A DNA stretch of 64,000 nt from Paraburkholderia sp. BL10I2N1 (GTDB lineage: Bacteria; Pseudomonadota; Gammaproteobacteria; Burkholderiales; Burkholderiaceae): assembly GCF_004361815.1 (NCBI RefSeq), contig NZ_SNWA01000002.1, positions 2,666,001 to 2,730,000 on the forward strand. Reading direction: 5' to 3'. Position numbers and translations under genes: made by a program. Below the pieces are notes generated by a model. It was not told the DNA's origin. It searched no databases and saw only the letters and a program-made list of their open reading frames with translations. This document shows, piece after piece, positions 25,297 through 38,694 of this stretch. Within the stretch, counting starts at the first letter, position 1; each line of letters starts with the position of its first letter.

Positions 25297-26494
25297 ATGT
25301 CCACTTCTTCTCAACCCAGTTTCCTTCCAGACGATATCGACGAGGCGCTGCTCGTGGGCCGGGTGTGGCGCAAAGTCGGGCGGCATGAAGGGCCGTCCGT
25401 GGTCGTCGTGCGCAGCGGAGAAGTCTTCGATATCACCGCGGCCGCGCCGACCACCGCCGACCTCTTCGAGCGCGCTGACCTGCTGGATATCGCGCGCGCC
25501 GCGCCGGGTGAATCACTCGGTGCAGTGCGCGACCTGCCGCCAACGTACCCGGCGCGACGCCTGCAGTGCGACTGCTTGCGCCGTGCGACGTTCAGGCCAT
25601 CAAGGCATGCGACGTGACGTTTGCTGTGAGTCTCATCGAGCGCGTCATCGAAGAGCAGGCTGGCGGCGACCCCTTAAAGGCAAATGAGGTTCGCGAGACC
25701 ATTGCCTCGGTCATCGGCACGGACCTTTCGAAAATCGCGCCGGGCTCGGATGCGGCAATGAAGCTGAAGGCCGAACTCGAGCGCCGTGGTGCGTGGTCGC
25801 AGTACATGGAAGTGGGCATTGGCCCGGATGCAGAGGTATTTTCGAAGTCGCAGCCGATGTCGGCGGTAGGTTTTGGCGCCGACGTGGGGGGCTCCTGGCC
25901 GCATCGACCTGGAACAACCCGGGACCTGAAATCGTGCTCGCGGTGAATGGCCGCGGCGAGGTGGTCGGCGCGACCCTTGGCAACGACGTGAACCTGCGCG
26001 ACATCGAAGGCCGCTCGGCGCTCCTGCTTGGCAAGTGCAAGGACAACAATGGCTCGTGTGCCATCGGGCCGTTTGTGCGCCTCTTCGATGGCGCATTTAC
26101 GCTCGACTCCGTGCGCACTGCAAGCGTGTCGTTGCGTGTCGACGGTGCCGACGACGGCTTCGTGCTTGAAGGTGTGAGCCACATGAGCGAAATCAGCCGT
26201 GATCCGGCAAGTCTCGTAGCTCAGACCTGGGGCAGGCACCACCAGTACCCGGACGGCTTCATGCTGTTCCTTGGCACCATGTTCTCGCCCATCAAGGACC
26301 GTGACGCAAGCGGCGCAGGGTTCACGCATCACCTGGGTGACGTAGTGACCATATCGACACCCCAACTGGGTGCGCTGACCAACACCGTGCGGCTGAGCAC
26401 GGAAATCGAACCGTGGACGTTCGGTGTGCGCGCGCTGTACCAGAACCTGGCCGCCCGCGGCCTGCTCGATGCGGGAACCTTGGGTTCACGCTGA
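25297..26494 (+). pseudogene. fumarylacetoacetate hydrolase-family protein, two frameshifts
   Basis: Three consecutive frames give one protein of the FAH superfamily. From ATG 25297 the first covers LLVGRVWRKVGRHEGPSVV and SLGAVRDL. The second covers LLAPCDVQAIKA through RGAWSQYMEVGIGPDAEVFS and GFGADVG. The third covers TWNNPGPEIVLAVNGRGEVV, TLGNDVNLRDIEGRSALLL and DGFMLFLGTMFSP to the stop at 26494. The metal-binding VGIGPDAEVF and NDVNLRD blocks are intact. The first change lies near 25560. The second lies in the G6 run at 25887-25892, where two extra Gs shift the frame. Intact relatives are ~390-residue sugar-acid or aromatic-pathway hydrolases/dehydratases. It is non-functional as read unless the changes are sequence errors. 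Confidence 0.8.
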
Positions 26495-26885
26495 CAGCCC
26501 GGGAAAGCGCATAGTGCGCTGCGACGTGGCGCGCGTGAGCCGTGAAGCAGGAATACGGACGGCTATCATCGACGAATGTCCGTTGCCGCCGCACTGACGA
26601 ATCGCGGCAAGCCATCGCTGGACGGATGAGTGTGACCATTTCATTACGCCGCTGGGCCGCACTCCATCCGGAGTGGGTTGAAGGTGCCCTGTCAGGCGTG
26701 CGGCCCCGCTCGCGACGCAACGTGCCAGGTTGAGCCCGCCTGCGGTCCGTTCGCCCGTCCATGCCGGAACGCCGGGTGGAATGCCACGCGCAAAGGGCGG
26801 ATTCGATCGCGGCCGCGCCTGGCGTTCTCTGCCGCTTTGGGTTATATATGCTGGAGCCCAGTCCTCACTGTCAGGTCCCCGAGCG
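26495..26885. other. gap upstream of the DyP/encapsulin operon
   Basis: These 391 bases hold no supported gene. The DyP frame stays open upstream to 26730, but the extension is Arg/Pro-rich and unlike the family. A short AT-rich patch 'gggttatatatgctgg' near 26839 could be part of the operon promoter; no good -35 element was found. Confidence 0.4.
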
Positions 26886-27959
26886 ATGCCCGATACCCCG
26901 ATATCTGCTGCCGGCGCTGCCGAGCCCCAGGCCGTATCCGTGCCGGTTACGAGAAGCGCGATCTTCATCGTCCTGACCGTCTCGCCTGACGCCGAAAGCC
27001 ACGCCGTCGTGCGCGCATGGTGCGCGGACATTGCCGCACTCGTGCGTGCGGTGGGCAAGCGGGTCCCTGCCGCTGGCTTGTCGTGCGTGTGCGGCTTCGG
27101 CTCCGCCGCATGGGACACGCTCTTCGGCGAGCCACGCCCAGCCGGTCTGCATCCGTTTCGCGAATTCGGCTCGGGCGAGCGGGTTGCTGTATCGACACCG
27201 GGCGATATCCTGCTGCACATTCGCGCCGACCAGATGGACGTTTGCTTTGAACTGGCGACCCAACTGATGGGCCGGCTCGGCACCGCAGTGACGAGCGTGG
27301 ACGAGGTGCACGGCTTTCGTTATTTCGACCAGCGTAGCATCATCGGTTTCGTCGACGGAACGGAAAATCCGGAGGGTAACGAGGCAATCGCCTTCACCAC
27401 GATCGGCGACGAAGATGGCGAATTCGCCGGCGGCAGCTATGTCCTCGTGCAGAAATACCTGCACGACATGGCCAGCTGGAACGCGTTGCCGGTCGAAGCG
27501 CAGGAGCGCGTCATCGGCCGCACAAAACTCTCCGACATCGAACTCGACGACGCGATCAAACCAACCTCCTCTCACAGTTCGCTCACCACGCTCACGGAAA
27601 ATGGCGAGGAAGTCAAAATCCTTCGCGACAACATGCCGTTCGGGCGGCCGGGCTCGGGCGAGTTCGGGACGTATTTCATCGGCTATGCCCGTTCGCCGGC
27701 GCCGATCGAACAGATGCTGGAAAACATGTTCGTCGGCCGCCCGCCCGGCAACTACGACCGGCTGCTCGATTTCAGCCGCGCCGTGACGGGTGGCCTGTTC
27801 TTTGTGCCTTCGGCCCCACTGCTTGAAGCGCTCGCCGATCGCAGCCCGGCCGCCGCTGCGAGCAGCGCAGGACACTCCGGATCCATACCGTCCGCCAGGC
27901 CGGTCAGCGATGGGTCGCTGAACATCGGCTCTCTGAAAGGAGTACCCAATAATGAATAA
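26886..27959 (+). CDS. DyP-type peroxidase with C-terminal encapsulin-loading peptide
   Basis: A 357-residue heme peroxidase of the dye-decolorising family. The start ATG 26886 gives MPDTPISAAGAAEPQ. The diagnostic GFVDGTENPEGNEA block (GxxDG, distal Asp) lies near residue 155, with a proximal His in PTSSHSSL and the distal Arg in ILRDNMPFGRPG. After the enzyme fold there is an Ala/Ser/Pro-rich linker and then DGSLNIGSLKGVPNNE. This matches the targeting peptide (consensus around DGSLGIGSLKG) that docks DyP cargo inside encapsulin shells. The stop overlaps the encapsulin gene by 8 bp. The peroxidase acts on H2O2 and small aromatic reductants; the physiological substrate is unknown. Confidence 0.95.
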   Translation: MPDTPISAAGAAEPQAVSVPVTRSAIFIVLTVSPDAESHAVVRAWCADIAALVRAVGKRVPAAGLSCVCGFGSAAWDTLFGEPRPAGLHPFREFGSGERVAVSTPGDILLHIRADQMDVCFELATQLMGRLGTAVTSVDEVHGFRYFDQRSIIGFVDGTENPEGNEAIAFTTIGDEDGEFAGGSYVLVQKYLHDMASWNALPVEAQERVIGRTKLSDIELDDAIKPTSSHSSLTTLTENGEEVKILRDNMPFGRPGSGEFGTYFIGYARSPAPIEQMLENMFVGRPPGNYDRLLDFSRAVTGGLFFVPSAPLLEALADRSPAAAASSAGHSGSIPSARPVSDGSLNIGSLKGVPNNE

Positions 27960-28752
27960 CCTGCATCGAGAACTGGCCCCCATCTCCGCCGCCGCATGGT
28001 CGCAGATCGAGGAAGAGGTAGCGCGGACTTTCAAGCGCTCGGTGGCCGGACGCCGCGTCGTCGATCTAAAGGGACCCGGTGGCGCCGACCTGTCAGCCGT
28101 CGGCACGGGTCACCAGTCGATCATCGCAGCCCCGCAGGAAGGCGTAAGCGCACGACAGCGCGAGGTGAAGGCGCTGGTCGAACTGCGCGTGCCCTTCGAG
28201 TTGCAGCGTGAGGCCATCGACGATGTCGAGCGCGGGGCGAACGACTCCGACTGGCAGCCGGCGAAAGATGCCGCCATGCAGTTGGCCTATGCCGAGGACC
28301 GCGCCATTTTCGACGGCTACAAGGCGGCGAATATCGTCGGCATCCGCGAAGGTACGTCGAACCCCGTCCTCGCGTTGCCGGCCGAGCTAAGCGACTATCC
28401 GGCCGTGATCGCCAAGGCGCTCGAACAGCTGCGTCTTGCCGGCGTCGACGGCCCGTACTCGGTGTTGCTCGGCGCCGATGCCTATACCGCCGTGAGCGAA
28501 GCGAGCGATCAGGGTTACCCTGTGCTCGAACACATCAAAAGGCTGGTGAATGGAGAGATTATCTGGGCTCCGGCCATCGACGGCGGCAGTGTGCTATCGA
28601 CCCGCGGCGGCGACTTCGATCTGCATATCGGTCAGGACCTTTCAATCGGGTATCTCGGCCACACGGACAACACGGTCCGTCTGTACCTGCAGGAATCGCT
28701 GACATTCCTGCTGTTGACCAGTGAGGCATCCGTTGCGGTACTGCCGAAGTAG
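27952..28752 (+). CDS. family 1 encapsulin shell protein (linocin M18-like)
   Basis: A 266-residue HK97-fold protein that self-assembles into a protein nanocompartment. Typical encapsulin features are MNNLHRELAPISAAAWSQI at the N-terminus that binds cargo, KRSVAGRRVVDLKGPGG, AVGTGHQ, DAAMQLAYAEDRAIFDGYK, and the C-terminal LYLQESLTFLLLTSEASVAV. Length is normal for the ~265-aa T=1 shells. It is translationally coupled to the DyP cargo gene (ATG inside the cargo stop region). Together they predict a peroxidase-filled compartment for oxidative-stress protection. Confidence 0.96.
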   Translation: MNNLHRELAPISAAAWSQIEEEVARTFKRSVAGRRVVDLKGPGGADLSAVGTGHQSIIAAPQEGVSARQREVKALVELRVPFELQREAIDDVERGANDSDWQPAKDAAMQLAYAEDRAIFDGYKAANIVGIREGTSNPVLALPAELSDYPAVIAKALEQLRLAGVDGPYSVLLGADAYTAVSEASDQGYPVLEHIKRLVNGEIIWAPAIDGGSVLSTRGGDFDLHIGQDLSIGYLGHTDNTVRLYLQESLTFLLLTSEASVAVLPK

Positions 28753-28991
28753 CGGTTCCGTTGGGGCAGAAAGCTCATGTGCGCTTGCGTGCGCGTAGTC
28801 TTGTGCGGGTCGCCCTCGCGTGCGACCGGCACGCCAGGGGCGAACGATTGCTCCGGTAGATTCGTGCTGGGCAGGCGCGTCCCCCAACAAGACTCATTGC
28901 GACCGACGCGCAATGAAGCGTGTGTCGCAGTCGCGTCAAGGGGTGCGCCGGACTGGCGCATCGAATGGTGCCCCCTTGGAGTAATGTCCGA

Positions 28992-30179
28992 TCAAACCTG
29001 ACCGATTGTCCGTTCGAGCACGCGGATGCGCGACATCAGTTCATCGCGGTCGACATAACAACCTTGCAGATGACGCTTGCCCGACGACGGATCGAACTCC
29101 GTGCGGGAATGCAGTACACGGCGGTTGTCAAATACCCACATGTCCCCTGCGCACAGCCGCTTCACGATTCGAAACGACGGATCTCGCGTGAGTGCGACGA
29201 ACCGTCGATAGGCCCGGTACAGTGCGGGCATTTCGTCCGCCGGCGCGTCGAACGGACCGCGCAGGAAATTTGCCACGCGTAGTTCGATCACTTCGCCGTT
29301 GACGCCGAGTTGAATCAGCGGCGCCGTCCAGCGGTAGTCGGTCGCCTTGTCCTTGTTCCGGAATTCGAGCGGCAACGTGGTCAGGGTGTGAAACTCGTCC
29401 GGCCAACGTTCGCGCAGCGCGTGGGCGATCGCGAGCCCGTCCACAAAGATGCTGTTGCCGCCTTGCGCGTCGTTGACGAGGCAGTGCAGAAACTGTAGCC
29501 CGGGCTGCAACTCGCGAGTGGGAAGATCCGTGTGCGGGGGCAAGTTGAGCGACGTATATGCGTTGCTGTTTGCATCGGGCCTGGACTCGACGTTAAAAAC
29601 CACACCGAAGTTGCTCTCGCGCACGAACGAAATGCGTTCAGCGAGCGTGCGCACGGTGCCGCGCTCGACGGGTACGCCGCTTACGAGTGTCACTCCACGG
29701 GTGCCTAGTGCCTTGAGCCAGTCGAGCAGTGCCGCATCGTCTTCCATGAGCGCTGCGTAGCGAAAGGTTTCGAGCGCCCCCTGATAGTCGGCGCCCCAGG
29801 TCTTCGCGACATGCGCTTGCGCGGCGCGTTCGGCACGAGATTCAGCGTCGTAGGCGTGAGCGCGTAACCAACCCGGCTCGAAGCGGCTGATATGCCCGTC
29901 CTGCCATTCGACGCACAGTTCGCCGTATTCATCGACAGCCGAATTCGCTGGCGTCCCTTGCACCTCTACATCGACGATCTCGAATACCTGTTCGCGGGTC
30001 ATTTCATGCACACAGAGGCTGCATGGGCAATTGTCGCGCAACCACTCGAAGTGGAACGGACTGACCCGGCCGTCTGACCAGGTGAGGTCAATCTTGTCGG
30101 GTTTTGTGCGCAGTGCCTCGATGTGCTGGTCCGAATGGAAGGTACGCCAGTCGCTGATTCGCTTTTCGGTCGTGTTCAT
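28992..30179 (-). CDS. gamma-butyrobetaine dioxygenase-like Fe(II)/2-oxoglutarate oxygenase
   Basis: A 395-residue protein with an N-terminal zinc-binding DUF971-like domain (FEWLRDNCPCSLCVHEMTRE) and a C-terminal TauD/TfdA double-stranded beta-helix. The iron ligands are His and Asp in LNLPPHTDLPTRELQPG and a distal His in NRRVLHSRTEFDP; the Arg in the latter block binds 2-oxoglutarate. This two-domain architecture is that of gamma-butyrobetaine hydroxylase (L-carnitine formation) and trimethyllysine hydroxylase. No other carnitine genes are adjacent. It is divergent from the rrn operon and convergent with encapsulin. Relatives acting on other quaternary amines exist, so the substrate is inferred. 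Confidence 0.85.
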   Translation of the reverse strand: MNTTEKRISDWRTFHSDQHIEALRTKPDKIDLTWSDGRVSPFHFEWLRDNCPCSLCVHEMTREQVFEIVDVEVQGTPANSAVDEYGELCVEWQDGHISRFEPGWLRAHAYDAESRAERAAQAHVAKTWGADYQGALETFRYAALMEDDAALLDWLKALGTRGVTLVSGVPVERGTVRTLAERISFVRESNFGVVFNVESRPDANSNAYTSLNLPPHTDLPTRELQPGLQFLHCLVNDAQGGNSIFVDGLAIAHALRERWPDEFHTLTTLPLEFRNKDKATDYRWTAPLIQLGVNGEVIELRVANFLRGPFDAPADEMPALYRAYRRFVALTRDPSFRIVKRLCAGDMWVFDNRRVLHSRTEFDPSSGKRHLQGCYVDRDELMSRIRVLERTIGQV

Positions 30180-30376
30180 CGCTCGCCCTGGAATTGACCT
30201 GCTGGTTGAACTGCTCGATGCCGACGTGGCAAAAAATATCGCAGGTCATTTCGATGAAGGCGACCGCCGGCGACGCATACTTGCTCAGGTGCGACGCAGG
30301 CGCTGCGTATTGAATGCCTGTTCCTGGTGGATGACGAGACAGAGGCCGCCGTCAAAAATAAAATTTCAAAATGTGC

Positions 30377-30405
30377 TTGACGGTGTCTGAGTCGGTCCGC
30401 ATAAT
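30377..30405 (+). promoter_or_regulatory. rrn promoter
   Basis: ttgacg (30377-30382), a 17-base spacer and cataat (30400-30405) make a near-consensus sigma-70 promoter. It is preceded by an A/T-rich UP-like element and lies ~275 bp before the 16S start. Confidence 0.8.
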
Positions 30406-30472
30406 TCGCCTCCCTTCTGATGAGGGGCGCGAAAAAAAAGCAGCTGCAAGCAGCGGCTTGCTTAAGCGGATC

Positions 30473-30484
30473 GATCTTTAAAAA
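30473..30484 (+). promoter_or_regulatory. boxA-like antitermination element in the rrn leader
   Basis: gatctttaaaaa lies between the promoter and 16S and resembles the boxA core (CTTTAAAA) used for NusB/S10-dependent antitermination of rRNA operons. Confidence 0.55.
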
Positions 30485-30681
30485 CTAACAGCCGATAAGT
30501 GTGGGCGCTTGATGGCGACGCGCTGGCGGGTCCTTTCTGGGCCTGTCAGGACAGGCGAAGGTATCAAGTCTCACACAGTAATGAAAGGAAGGTTTGGCCG
30601 TCGCGAGACGGCTGGATCATTCGTCAGTACGTTGAGTGAGCGACCGGTTGGTAAAACAACCGAAAAACAGTAACAGGTTTG

Positions 30682-32213
<1,532 letters not shown>

Positions 32214-32276
32214 CGAGCCAACACGTGTTCAACGTTGAGCGCTCACGCTTATCGGCTGTGAAAAAGACAGACTCAG

Positions 32277-32353
32277 GGGTCTGTAGCTCAGTCGGTTAGA
32301 GCACCGTCTTGATAAGGCGGGGGTCGATGGTTCGAATCCATCCAGACCCACCA
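32277..32353 (+). tRNA. tRNA-Ile (anticodon GAT)
   Basis: A 77-nt cloverleaf including an encoded CCA. The acceptor gggtctg pairs with cagaccc, the anticodon loop is cttgataag, and the T loop is ggttcgaatcc. It is in the usual spacer position between 16S and 23S. Confidence 0.97.
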
Positions 32354-32421
32354 TTGTCTGCGGTGGCTGATCGGTGCACCCCTGGGGTAGCGGATGCGCA
32401 CAGCGGTGTGCGTGCATGACT

Positions 32422-32497
32422 GGGGGATTAGCTCAGCTGGGAGAGCACCTGCTTTGCAAGCAGGGGGTCGTCGGTTCGATCCCGTCATCCTCCACCA
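32422..32497 (+). tRNA. tRNA-Ala (anticodon TGC)
   Basis: A 76-nt cloverleaf with an encoded CCA. The acceptor gggggat pairs with atcctcc (one G-U), the anticodon loop is tttgcaag, and the T loop is ggttcgatccc. It is the second tRNA of the 16S-23S spacer. Confidence 0.97.
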
Positions 32498-32605
32498 ATC
32501 CTCAATGCGCAGTGTTCTGCCGGCGGTATGCGGTGCAGAGCGTTTTGCATTGGCGATTGAGCCAGTCAGAGTGATAGGTGATCGGTGATCATGCTATCGG
32601 CTGTC

Positions 32606-32617
32606 GTTCTTTAACAA
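32606..32617 (+). promoter_or_regulatory. boxA element before 23S rRNA
   Basis: gttctttaacaa matches the boxA antitermination consensus closely and lies between tRNA-Ala and 23S, its usual second position in rrn operons. Confidence 0.65.
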
Positions 32618-32824
32618 TCAGGAAGAAGTAGTAAAGAGATTCACGAAAGGGTGCCTCGAGATGGGTGTCCGAGTAGGTGAATCAGGGTTGTGATTGTATC
32701 GATGTATTTTAAAGGTGATCGAAAGATTGCTTTGGAATACGGCGCAACACGAATACTCAACCTGTAGCGATGTTGAACTGCTGCTGTTCCCAGAGGACAG
32801 GGCGGGAAGACACACTCGTTATAG

Positions 32825-35812
<2,988 letters not shown>

Positions 35813-36022
35813 AACCAGTGTGTTTTGTGTCGATCAATGTTAGCGCTTCAGCGCTTACAGTGATCCCACCCCCGAAGGGGGTAACGCGCTCAGGTTGAGA
35901 CCGGTGTTGTGCCCGACACATCACAGCCCGCATCCCGCTGATGAGCCATCATCGGCAACTACTTCTTCCCGATTGGTTGTGCTGCCCCGGGCCCAGAACC
36001 CCCGCAGCGCGACAACAAGTCA
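35813..36022 (+). other. 23S-5S spacer
   Basis: Non-coding processing spacer with short hairpins such as agcgctt-ca-gcgct (35842) and acccccgaagggggt (35868). No tRNA is present here. Confidence 0.7.
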
Positions 36023-36138
36023 TGCCTGATGACCATAGCGTGTCGGTACCACCCCTTCCCATCCCGAACAGGACCGTGAAACGACTCCACGCCGATGATA
36101 GTGCGGATTGCCCGTGTGAAAGTAGGTAATCGTCAGGC
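36023..36138 (+). rRNA. rrf: 5S ribosomal RNA
   Basis: Starts tgcctgatgaccatagcg and ends aatcgtcaggc; the termini pair (gcctgat/atcgtcaggc). It includes the conserved ccacccctttcccatcccgaac-type loop region and gaaacgactccacgccgatg. Last gene of the rrn operon. Confidence 0.95.
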
Positions 36139-36152
36139 TCCCCTGCAGCACC

Positions 36153-36183
36153 AGAAACCCCACCCCGAAAAGGTGGGGTTTCT
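36153..36183 (+). terminator. rrn operon terminator
   Basis: agaaaccccacc (36153-36164) pairs perfectly with ggtggggtttct (36172-36183); the 3' arm supplies the T-rich end. It lies 15 bp after 5S. Confidence 0.85.
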
Positions 36184-36337
36184 GCGTTTACACACCCTGC
36201 CCGCAGCAGCAGTGCATACGGCACCATGCAGCGTCGCGGCCGCTGTATCGTAAGCGCCCGGCCATGTCACCTTGAACCGGCGGGTCATGAAAGCGACGAT
36301 CGTGTCCACCTATTTTTTTAATGGACACGTGTACGCT

Positions 36338-36724
36338 ATGAACGAAAATGAAGTGGGTTCTGAAGTGGTGCAGCCGAGGCGGCGCCGTCGGCACAGCAAG
36401 GAGTTCAAGGAGAAGGTGATTCGTGCGGCGATGCAGCCGAATGTGTCAATCGCTGCGGTCGCGCTGCATTACCAGTTGAATGCGAATTTGTTGCGCCGAT
36501 GGGTGGCTGCACAGGAGGAACAGGACCTCGCACGTGAGGCGCGCCAGTCGATGAGCGTGCCGCCGGCGGAGTTCGTTCCGCTGCAACTGCAGGCGCCGGG
36601 CGCGGTGCCCGCTTCGACGGAGATTCAGATCGAGGTGCGCCGGGGAGCGGCGACCGTCATGGTGCGCTGGCCGCTTTGTGCCGCAGCCGATTGCGCCGCC
36701 TGGTTGCAAGGGTGGCTGCGATGA
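36338..36724 (+). CDS. tnpA: IS66 TnpA (accessory protein)
   Basis: A 128-residue basic helix-turn-helix protein typical of IS66 orf1, with RRHSKEFKEKVIRAAMQP and IAAVALHYQLNANLLRRW. The ATG at 36338 is chosen because upstream in-frame sequence belongs to the IS end. It overlaps tnpB by ATGA, the usual coupling in this family. Confidence 0.88.
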   Translation: MNENEVGSEVVQPRRRRRHSKEFKEKVIRAAMQPNVSIAAVALHYQLNANLLRRWVAAQEEQDLAREARQSMSVPPAEFVPLQLQAPGAVPASTEIQIEVRRGAATVMVRWPLCAAADCAAWLQGWLR

Positions 36725-37056
36725 TCCGCATCGAGGCGATCTGGCTGGCGACGGAGCCCATCGATATGCGCGCCGGCATCGACACGGTCCTGGCGCGTGT
36801 GGTCAAGGTGTTCGGCGCGGCACGTCCGCACCACGCCTACCTGTTCGCCAATAAGCATTCGACGCGCATGAAGGTACTGGTGTACGACGGGTTCGGTATC
36901 TGGTTGGCTGCGCGTCGCCTGAACAAGGGGCGGTTCATCTGGACGAATGGGGACCAGGCGATCGCCACCGCGCTCAATCCCGAGCAGTTGCGAGCGCTCG
37001 TGACCGGACTACCGTGGCAGACGCTCACACACGATCACGCGATTACGGTCGTGTAA
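36721..37056 (+). CDS. tnpB: IS66 TnpB (accessory protein)
   Basis: A 111-residue IS66 orf2 protein. It opens MIRIEAIWLATEPIDMRAGI and contains HAYLFANKHSTRMKVLVYDG and RRLNKGRFIW, hallmarks of the family. It is required for transposition in IS66 elements, though its biochemical role is unclear. It starts inside the tnpA stop. Confidence 0.9.
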   Translation: MIRIEAIWLATEPIDMRAGIDTVLARVVKVFGAARPHHAYLFANKHSTRMKVLVYDGFGIWLAARRLNKGRFIWTNGDQAIATALNPEQLRALVTGLPWQTLTHDHAITVV

Positions 37057-37119
37057 TACCCCCAAAGACGTAAACTGGCTTGCTTGCCGCAGCGGGTTGG
37101 GTTCTGGCAGACTGGCCCC

Positions 37120-38652
37120 ATGAACCTGCCCGCCAACCTCGACGCTCTGAGCCCCGACGAACTGCGCACACTGGCTGCGCAGTTGATGGCTCAGGTCGGC
37201 GAGAACGAGCGGGAACTGCGCTACCGTAAGACGCGCATCGACCAGCTCACACACGAGATTGCCGTGCTCAGGCGTCTGCATTTCGGCAAGCGCAGCGAGC
37301 AGCTCAACGCCGAGCAACTGAGTCTGCTCAATGAGGCGATCGATGCCGATCTGGCAGCACTCGAAATCGAACTTGAGCAGTTGCAGCCGGATACACCACC
37401 GGATAAGCAACGACAGAAGCCCAGGCGCACACCGCTGCCTCCGCACTTGCCGCGCACCGACATCCACCATGAACCCGACGACAAGACGTGCTCCTGCGGT
37501 TGCCAGCGAGTGCGTATCGGCGAGGACGTCAGCGAGAAGCTGGACTATACGCCGGGCGTGTTCACGGTCGAGCGGCACATTCGCGGCAAGTGGGCCTGCA
37601 AGGCGTGCGAAACGCTGATTCAGGCGCCTGTTCCGCCTCATGTGATCGACAAGGGCATCCCTACCGCCGGCTTGCTCGCGCAAGTGCTGGTCGCCAAATA
37701 CGGCGATCACTTGCCGCTGTACCGTCAGGAACGCATCTTCGAACGCGCGGGTCTTGCAATTCCCCAATCAACGCTTGGCGAGTGGGTTGGCGTTTGCGGC
37801 GTGCGGTTGCAGCCGCTAGTCGACGCGCTGCGCGACGAGCTTCTGCAACAGGGTGTGCTGCACGCCGATGAGACGCCGGTGCAAATGCTGGTTCCCGGTA
37901 AAGGAAAAACGCAACGCGCCTATGTATGGGCGTATGCCACCACGCAGTTCGCCGACGTGCGCGCAGTGGTCTATGAATTCGCGGATAGCCGTGCTGGCGA
38001 ACATGCTCGCACGTTCCTCGGCAAATGGCGTGGCAAGCTGGTGTGTGATGATTACAGCGCCTATAAAGCCGGATTCGAGCTGGGCATCACTGAAATCGGC
38101 TGCGCGGCACATGCCAGGAGGAAGTTCTTCGAACTGTACGCCAACCACAAGAGCCAGATCGCGGAACAGGCCCTGAAATACTTCGTCGCGCTATACGACG
38201 TCGAGCGCGACGTTGCAGACCTGAAGCCCGATCGAAGATGTATCGAGCGCCAAGAGCGAGCGCGACCCATTGCCGATGCATTGCATGCCTGGATGACCGG
38301 TCAGCGCAAACTGGTCTCCGAGGGATCGGCGATCGCCAGGGCACTCGACTACAGCCTCAAGCGATGGGACGCGCTTACACGCTACCTGGTCGATGGGCAT
38401 GTGCCCATCGACAACAACTGGCTGGAAAATCAGATTCGTCCATGGGCCCTGGGAAGGGCGAACTGGCTCTTCGCGGGCTCTTTGCGTGCGGGCCAACGTG
38501 CAGCCGCGATTATGAGCCTGATTCGATCAGCGCAGCTCAACGGCCATGATCCATACGTCTACCTGAAAGACGTACTGAATCGCTTGCCAACGCATCGCGC
38601 CGACCACATCGCTCAGCTACTGCCTCATCGCTGGGCGCCGATCACCGCCTGA
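37120..38652 (+). CDS. tnpC: IS66 transposase TnpC (DDE)
   Basis: A 510-residue transposase. An N-terminal leucine-rich coiled coil (LRTLAAQLMAQVGENERELR) is followed by a Cys zinc-finger block (CSCGCQRVRIGEDVSEKLDY...CKACE). The catalytic core has LHADETPVQM (first Asp), LVCDDYSAYKAG (second Asp) and NNWLENQIRPWALGRANWLF with the Glu, then a C-terminal LLPHRWAP. Length and motifs are intact. The ATG 37120 is used; the frame is open further upstream without similarity. Confidence 0.92.
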   Translation: MNLPANLDALSPDELRTLAAQLMAQVGENERELRYRKTRIDQLTHEIAVLRRLHFGKRSEQLNAEQLSLLNEAIDADLAALEIELEQLQPDTPPDKQRQKPRRTPLPPHLPRTDIHHEPDDKTCSCGCQRVRIGEDVSEKLDYTPGVFTVERHIRGKWACKACETLIQAPVPPHVIDKGIPTAGLLAQVLVAKYGDHLPLYRQERIFERAGLAIPQSTLGEWVGVCGVRLQPLVDALRDELLQQGVLHADETPVQMLVPGKGKTQRAYVWAYATTQFADVRAVVYEFADSRAGEHARTFLGKWRGKLVCDDYSAYKAGFELGITEIGCAAHARRKFFELYANHKSQIAEQALKYFVALYDVERDVADLKPDRRCIERQERARPIADALHAWMTGQRKLVSEGSAIARALDYSLKRWDALTRYLVDGHVPIDNNWLENQIRPWALGRANWLFAGSLRAGQRAAAIMSLIRSAQLNGHDPYVYLKDVLNRLPTHRADHIAQLLPHRWAPITA

Positions 38653-38694
38653 TCGCTGTAGGCACTCCCCAGGGTGCCATTGCCGGGCGCTTAC

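Larger units (their letters stand above)
30180..30681 (+). promoter_or_regulatory. rrn leader region
   Basis: This 500-base non-coding region holds the upstream activating DNA, promoter and antitermination leader of the rRNA operon. AT-rich runs just before the promoter (30350-30372, 'aaaaataaaatttcaaaatg') resemble a UP element. Confidence 0.75.
36250..38694 (+). mobile_element. complete IS66-family insertion sequence
   Basis: A 2445-bp element with imperfect terminal inverted repeats: left gtaagcgcccggccatgtca (36250) and, inverted at the right, gtaagcgcccggcaatggca (ending 38694). It carries the standard tnpA-tnpB-tnpC set, all intact. The flanking 8-mers (gctgtatc left, ggttcagg right) do not match, so there is no target duplication. 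The right flank is the interior of a second IS66 tnpC. The copy therefore reached this context through recombination or an adjacent deletion and not as a simple insertion. A hairpin cgtgtcca/tggacacg (36301-36329) lies before tnpA. Confidence 0.9.

Noticed and set aside
26871..28106. 411-codon antisense open frame across the DyP gene
   Set aside because: Composition is that of an antisense shadow; the sense strand encodes DyP and the start of encapsulin.
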